Assembly (NCBI GenBank): GCA_035711465.1
Contig: DASTCC010000224.1
Location: forward strand, 1-9,352
Reading direction: 5' to 3'
Origin: DASTCC01 sp035711465
Lineage (GTDB): Bacteria; Acidobacteriota; Vicinamibacteria; Vicinamibacterales; SCN-69-37
DNA: 9,352 nt
Below are positions 7,176 to 9,352 of this stretch, piece after piece; within the stretch, counting starts at the first letter, position 1; each line of letters opens with the position of its first letter. Under the pieces are notes generated by a model. That model saw nothing but the letters and a program-made list of their open reading frames with translations. It had not been told where the DNA came from and did no database searches. Both the position numbers and the translations under genes were made by a program.

Positions 7176-7286
7176 ATGAGGAACATGGGATCGAATCAGC
7201 GCTTCACCGACAGCATGGGACGCACGACATCCGGGTCGATCGTCTGGGCCACCATCGTCTGGGCGAGCCCGTCGGCCGCGAACTGA
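7176..7286 (+). CDS. Possible 36-codon leader ORF upstream of the acetyltransferase
   Basis: An ATG-started frame of 36 codons begins about 22 nt downstream of the predicted sigma-54 transcription start and stops at TGA 7284-7286, 21 bp before the acetyltransferase ATG and in the same frame. An internal ATG at 7185 follows AGGAAC too closely for good spacing; AGGAG at 7156-7160 is 15 nt from the first ATG, which is too far. The product would be Ser/Thr-rich with two Trp (SIVWATIVWASPSAAN end) and has no recognisable family. Third positions are GC-rich, but an antisense frame shares the same third positions, so this is weak evidence. It may be a translated leader, or not coding at all. Confidence 0.2.
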   Translation: MRNMGSNQRFTDSMGRTTSGSIVWATIVWASPSAAN

Positions 7287-7288
7287 CA
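7196..7288 (-). pseudogene. Possible 3' remnant of an unidentified gene, antisense to the acetyltransferase leader
   Basis: Read on the minus strand, this stretch encodes about 31 codons ending CQFAADGLAQTMVAQ, then TIDPDVVRPMLSVKR and a TGA stop (7198-7196). The amino-acid mix is that of a normal globular high-GC protein and almost every third codon base is G or C. Further upstream the same frame runs into the antisense of the acetyltransferase and loses protein-like character, and there is no convincing start. It could be the surviving C-terminus of a gene displaced by the acetyltransferase, or coincidence. I do not recognise the family. Confidence 0.25.
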
Positions 7289-7307
7289 CGTTCGCGCCGC
7301 TGCGCCG

Positions 7308-7883
7308 ATGGTCGTCCTCGACACCCCGCGCCTGTATCTGCGCCCGCCCGAGGAACGAGATCTCGAGGCCTACGTCGAGATCCATGAAGATCCCGAAGTC
7401 CTGAAGTACCTGCGATCGACAGGTGATGCCGCTGGCCGGGTCGCCGGCTGGCGCACCATCGCCATGATTCTCGGCCACTGGCATCTGCGCGGCTACGGCC
7501 ACTGGACCGTCGTCGAGAAGACCACCGGCGACGTCATCGGCCGCGTCGGGCCGTGCTGTCCCGAGGGCTGGAACGCGGTCGAGCTCGGCTGGCTGATCCG
7601 TCGCTCCCATTGGCGCCGCGGCTTTGCCACCGAAGCGGCACGCGCCGCCATCGAGTTCACCTTCGCCGAGACCGACGTGGACCATCTCGTCAGCCGCATC
7701 AGCACGAACAACCTGCGGTCGGTCCGGGTCGCCGAGAAGATCGGCGAGCGCCTCGATTACGTCGATACCAGCAACGGCGAGCAGACGTTCGTCTACGGCA
7801 TCCGGCGGGCGGCCGCCCGACCGACCGCCCCCGGACTCGTCAGCCACGTCTCGATGCCGCTCTTCAAGTGCCACACCTGCTGA
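7308..7883 (+). CDS. GNAT-family N-acetyltransferase, RimJ/RimL-like
   Basis: A cytoplasmic acetyl-CoA-dependent acetyltransferase of 191 residues. It opens with the RimJ/RimL-type first strand LDTPRLYLRPPEERDLEAY (4-22). The acetyl-CoA pyrophosphate loop is RRGFATEAARAA at 103-114 (R/QxxGxA type), preceded by the strand ELGWLIRRSHW, and followed by the typical NNLRSVRVAEKIG (134-146) of motif B. The fold ends near residue 167; the last ~24 residues (from AAARPTAPG) are an unusual tail with two Cys near the end. The ATG at 7308 is preceded by an in-frame TGA at 7284, which limits the start, but no clear Shine-Dalgarno sequence is seen. A sigma-54 promoter at 7128-7143 probably drives it. The stop is 6 bp from the stop of the convergent SH3 gene. 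Relatives modify amino acids, ribosomal proteins, drugs or toxins; the substrate here cannot be assigned. Confidence 0.88.
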   Translation: MVVLDTPRLYLRPPEERDLEAYVEIHEDPEVLKYLRSTGDAAGRVAGWRTIAMILGHWHLRGYGHWTVVEKTTGDVIGRVGPCCPEGWNAVELGWLIRRSHWRRGFATEAARAAIEFTFAETDVDHLVSRISTNNLRSVRVAEKIGERLDYVDTSNGEQTFVYGIRRAAARPTAPGLVSHVSMPLFKCHTC

Positions 7884-7889
7884 TCGCCG

Positions 7890-8840
7890 TCAGCGGCATC
7901 GTCTCGCGACCTCGTCGAGCCGTGCGATGGTCCCGTTCCGATCGGGATGCGACGCGGTTGCCACCGCGAACTTGAGATTCTCGATCATCGGCGAGAGCTC
8001 GCCGCATTGCAGGGCCGCCTCGAACCCGTAGACCGGCGTCATCCGGCTCAGCCACCAGTTGGCGCGGTCCTGCAGCCTTCGGATCACGGCGTCGACATGA
8101 CGCCCTTCCGGGTAGGCGCGGAGGTAGTCGCCCTCGGTCGCATCGGTTCGTCCGATGTAACAACGCAGGATGCCCTCGCACTCGCCGGCGAAGCCGTTCG
8201 TCACCGCCAGCCACATCAGTTCCTCGGCCACGGTCGCGGCAGATCGTTCGTGACGCGCGTGCGCCTTGAGCACGGCATCGGTGCGCAGGATGTAGCGTCC
8301 GGTGACGTGGTGATATTCGATCAGCGCCTGATGCGCGTCGATCCATGCGTCAAACGGTTCGCCCGGCCGCGCGCCGACCGGCAGCGCCTCGATGACCCCA
8401 CCGACTGCGCGGAGTCGGGCCAACTCCATCCGGGCTTTCTGTTGGGGCGTGGCGGCCTCGCTCATCACGCGCTCGACGAGCGCGGCGAGCTCGAGCCTGG
8501 CGGCCGGCGGATCGGCCTTTCGCGACAGCCGTTTCCGGATCAGCCGTTCGATCGTGTCGACTCGGGATGGGGGCGCCAGGTCCTCGACCAGACCGCCGTG
8601 GATCCAGCCGCGGATGCCGGCGGCCGTCTCGACTTCACGCCAGCCGTTAGTGACGGCGCCGCACGCGGAGACTTCGGTGCCGAGCGGCAGTTCGGCGACG
8701 ACGCGTGCGTCGGCCGCCGCGGCCGCGCGCAAGCGAACGGACGACGAGGTCGTAATCAGCGTCTGGGCGGATGCAGTGCTGTGAACGAACGTGACGAGAA
8801 GAGGCGAGAGAAACGCGAACGACAGACGACGGACGCACAT
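7890..8840 (-). CDS. Exported SH3b-domain protein of unknown function
   Basis: A 316-residue protein with a signal peptide (MCVRRLSFAFLSPLLVTFVH, Ala-X-Ala cleavage site STASA at 21-25), so it is probably periplasmic. Residues ~29-86 form a bacterial SH3 (SH3b) domain: SSSVRLRAAAAADARVVAEL, then LPLGTEVSACG, GWREVETAAGIRGWIHGGLV. Such domains often bind cell-wall peptides. The rest (~95-316) is mostly helical, with no catalytic motif that I recognise; conserved-looking spots are FDAWIDAHQALIEYHHVTGRY (positions 163-183, quoted here in part) and the WW pair at 262-263. Five Cys after the signal peptide could allow disulphides. The ATG at 8840 lies in the palindrome CATGGCGCCATG; AGGAAAGGG sits 9 nt upstream. 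An out-of-frame ATG 8 nt earlier has better spacing but opens only a short frame. It lies downstream of the dipeptidase on the same strand, with 91 bp between. Confidence 0.8.
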   Translation of the reverse strand: MCVRRLSFAFLSPLLVTFVHSTASAQTLITTSSSVRLRAAAAADARVVAELPLGTEVSACGAVTNGWREVETAAGIRGWIHGGLVEDLAPPSRVDTIERLIRKRLSRKADPPAARLELAALVERVMSEAATPQQKARMELARLRAVGGVIEALPVGARPGEPFDAWIDAHQALIEYHHVTGRYILRTDAVLKAHARHERSAATVAEELMWLAVTNGFAGECEGILRCYIGRTDATEGDYLRAYPEGRHVDAVIRRLQDRANWWLSRMTPVYGFEAALQCGELSPMIENLKFAVATASHPDRNGTIARLDEVARRCR

Positions 8841-8849
8841 GGCGCCATG
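8838..8849. repeat. Perfect 12-bp palindrome containing the SH3-protein start codon
   Basis: CATGGCGCCATG is its own reverse complement. On the minus strand its second ATG is the start codon of the SH3b protein (8840-8838) and the first is an out-of-frame ATG. It could affect initiation or be coincidental in GC-rich DNA. Confidence 0.45.
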
Positions 8850-8859
8850 CCCTTTCCTG

Positions 8860-8873
8860 CCCCGGCGCCGGGG
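8860..8873. repeat. Perfect 14-bp GC palindrome in the SH3-gene leader
   Basis: CCCCGGCGCCGGGG lies 19 bp upstream of the SH3b gene start. It has no T tract on either side, so it is not a canonical terminator for the upstream dipeptidase gene. The core GGCGCC recurs at 8841-8846, 8864-8869 and 8885-8890, about 21-23 bp apart. It could be an operator, a leader hairpin or chance. Confidence 0.4.
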
Positions 8874-8931
8874 AGGAGGGGCACGGCGCCTCTATTCAGA
8901 TTGGACACCGCCGCCGCGCGCGCGTTCCGCG

Positions 8932-9352
8932 CTACCTGATCGCGCCGCTCTGGATGTCCTTCGCGACCTTCTCGACCTGCTCCCACACCCGAAGCAGGTT
9001 GCCGCTCCACAACTTGGCGATGTCTTCCTCGGAGTAGCCGCGCCGGACGAGCTCGAGCGTCACGTTGAAGGTCTCGGCCGCGCTGTTCCAGCCATCGACA
9101 CCGCCGCCGCCGTCGAAGTCGGACGAGATCCCGACATGGTCGATGCCGATGAGCTTCACGGCGTAGTCGATGTGGTTGACGAAGTCCTGCACGGTCGCGC
9201 GGGGCGCCGCGGGATACATCGCGTTGATGCGCGCGAGGCCGAGCTCGAACTGCGATCGCTGTTCGGCCGTGAGGCCTTCCGGGACCGCGGTGCCGCGGCC
9301 GCCGCCGCGACCGCCGCCGCGGCCGCCGCGCCCGGCGGGCGCGTTCGGGTCT
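8932..9352 (-). CDS. Membrane dipeptidase (peptidase family M19), C-terminal part, cut by window edge
   Basis: The last ~140 residues of a zinc dipeptidase; the frame stays open to the right edge, so the N-terminal half, with the metal ligands HxD and the bridging Glu, is outside. An internal Met codon at 9219 is not the start: the upstream codons continue a good M19 sequence. Recognisable parts are VNHIDYAVKLIGIDHVGISS, then DFDGG with the Asp that contacts substrate in renal dipeptidase, and the C-terminal YSEEDIAKLWSGNLLRVWEQ. Enzymes of this family hydrolyse dipeptides, usually in the periplasm or at the surface. A low-complexity GRGGRGGGRGGGRG stretch is encoded at 9333-9292, an insertion or linker within the domain. 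The gene ends with TAG at 8934-8932, 91 bp before the SH3b gene. Confidence 0.9.
   Translation of the reverse strand, partial: DPNAPAGRGGRGGGRGGGRGTAVPEGLTAEQRSQFELGLARINAMYPAAPRATVQDFVNHIDYAVKLIGIDHVGISSDFDGGGGVDGWNSAAETFNVTLELVRRGYSEEDIAKLWSGNLLRVWEQVEKVAKDIQSGAIR
9292..9333 (-). repeat. Simple Gly/Arg codon repeat inside the dipeptidase gene
   Basis: A run of GGC/CGC codons (minus strand) encodes GRGGRGGGRGGGRG. It is low-complexity DNA of almost pure G and C, prone to length change by slippage in steps that keep the frame. It lies between two M19-like segments, probably as a surface loop. Confidence 0.8.

Noticed and set aside
7059..7874. 271-codon minus-strand frame opposite the acetyltransferase
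   Set aside because: It is Asp/Gly/Arg-rich antisense of a good GNAT frame and has no motif of its own.
8860..8880. GC palindrome as a Rho-independent terminator of the dipeptidase gene
   Set aside because: There is no run of T after the palindrome in the direction of transcription.

Overview
The window looks like a piece of a high-GC Acidobacteriota chromosome, possibly of the Vicinamibacteria type. The main reason is an 883-residue duplicated MacB/FtsX-type permease with no ATPase next to it, encoded just downstream of a PadR-family repressor; this arrangement is typical of the acidobacterial 'ADOP' permease family. A Gly/Arg-rich low-complexity stretch in a secreted-type peptidase and strong G/C preference at third codon positions fit the same picture. 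The placement is inference from gene families; there is no rRNA or other marker in the window.

Layout. (1) Positions 26-2734, plus strand: a sigma-54-dependent transcriptional activator with a TPR-like helical sensor region, a GAF-like region, an intact AAA+ domain with GAFTGA, and a Fis-type helix-turn-helix. Its first ~1.1 kb has markedly different codon use from the rest. (2) Positions 2738-6908, minus strand: a tightly coupled operon, read right to left as a LACTB-like serine hydrolase, a PadR repressor and the ADOP permease. Each junction is a 4-bp stop/start overlap. Directly upstream of the hydrolase ribosome-binding site lie two overlapping copies of the dyad TATACGC-N5-GCGTATA, a strong candidate PadR operator. 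(3) Positions 6955-7307: a gap of about 350 bp that holds a near-consensus sigma-54 promoter (TGGCAC-N5-TTGCT, 7128-7143) pointing right, a possible 36-codon leader ORF and a possible antisense 3' gene remnant. (4) Positions 7308-7883, plus strand: a RimJ/RimL-like GNAT acetyltransferase. (5) Positions 7890-8840, minus strand: an exported SH3b-domain protein of unknown function. (6) Position 8932 to the right edge, minus strand: the C-terminal part of an M19 membrane dipeptidase, cut by the window.

How the parts may work together. The hydrolase, repressor and permease are most simply read as one envelope-directed module under PadR autoregulation. The sigma-54 activator and the sigma-54 promoter upstream of the acetyltransferase lie in the same window and could be regulator and target, but they are about 4.4 kb apart and the link is unproven. 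Both convergent gene pairs (2734/2738 and 7883/7890) end within 3-6 bp of each other with no room for an intergenic terminator. I see no tRNA, rRNA, insertion sequence, integrase or CRISPR array.
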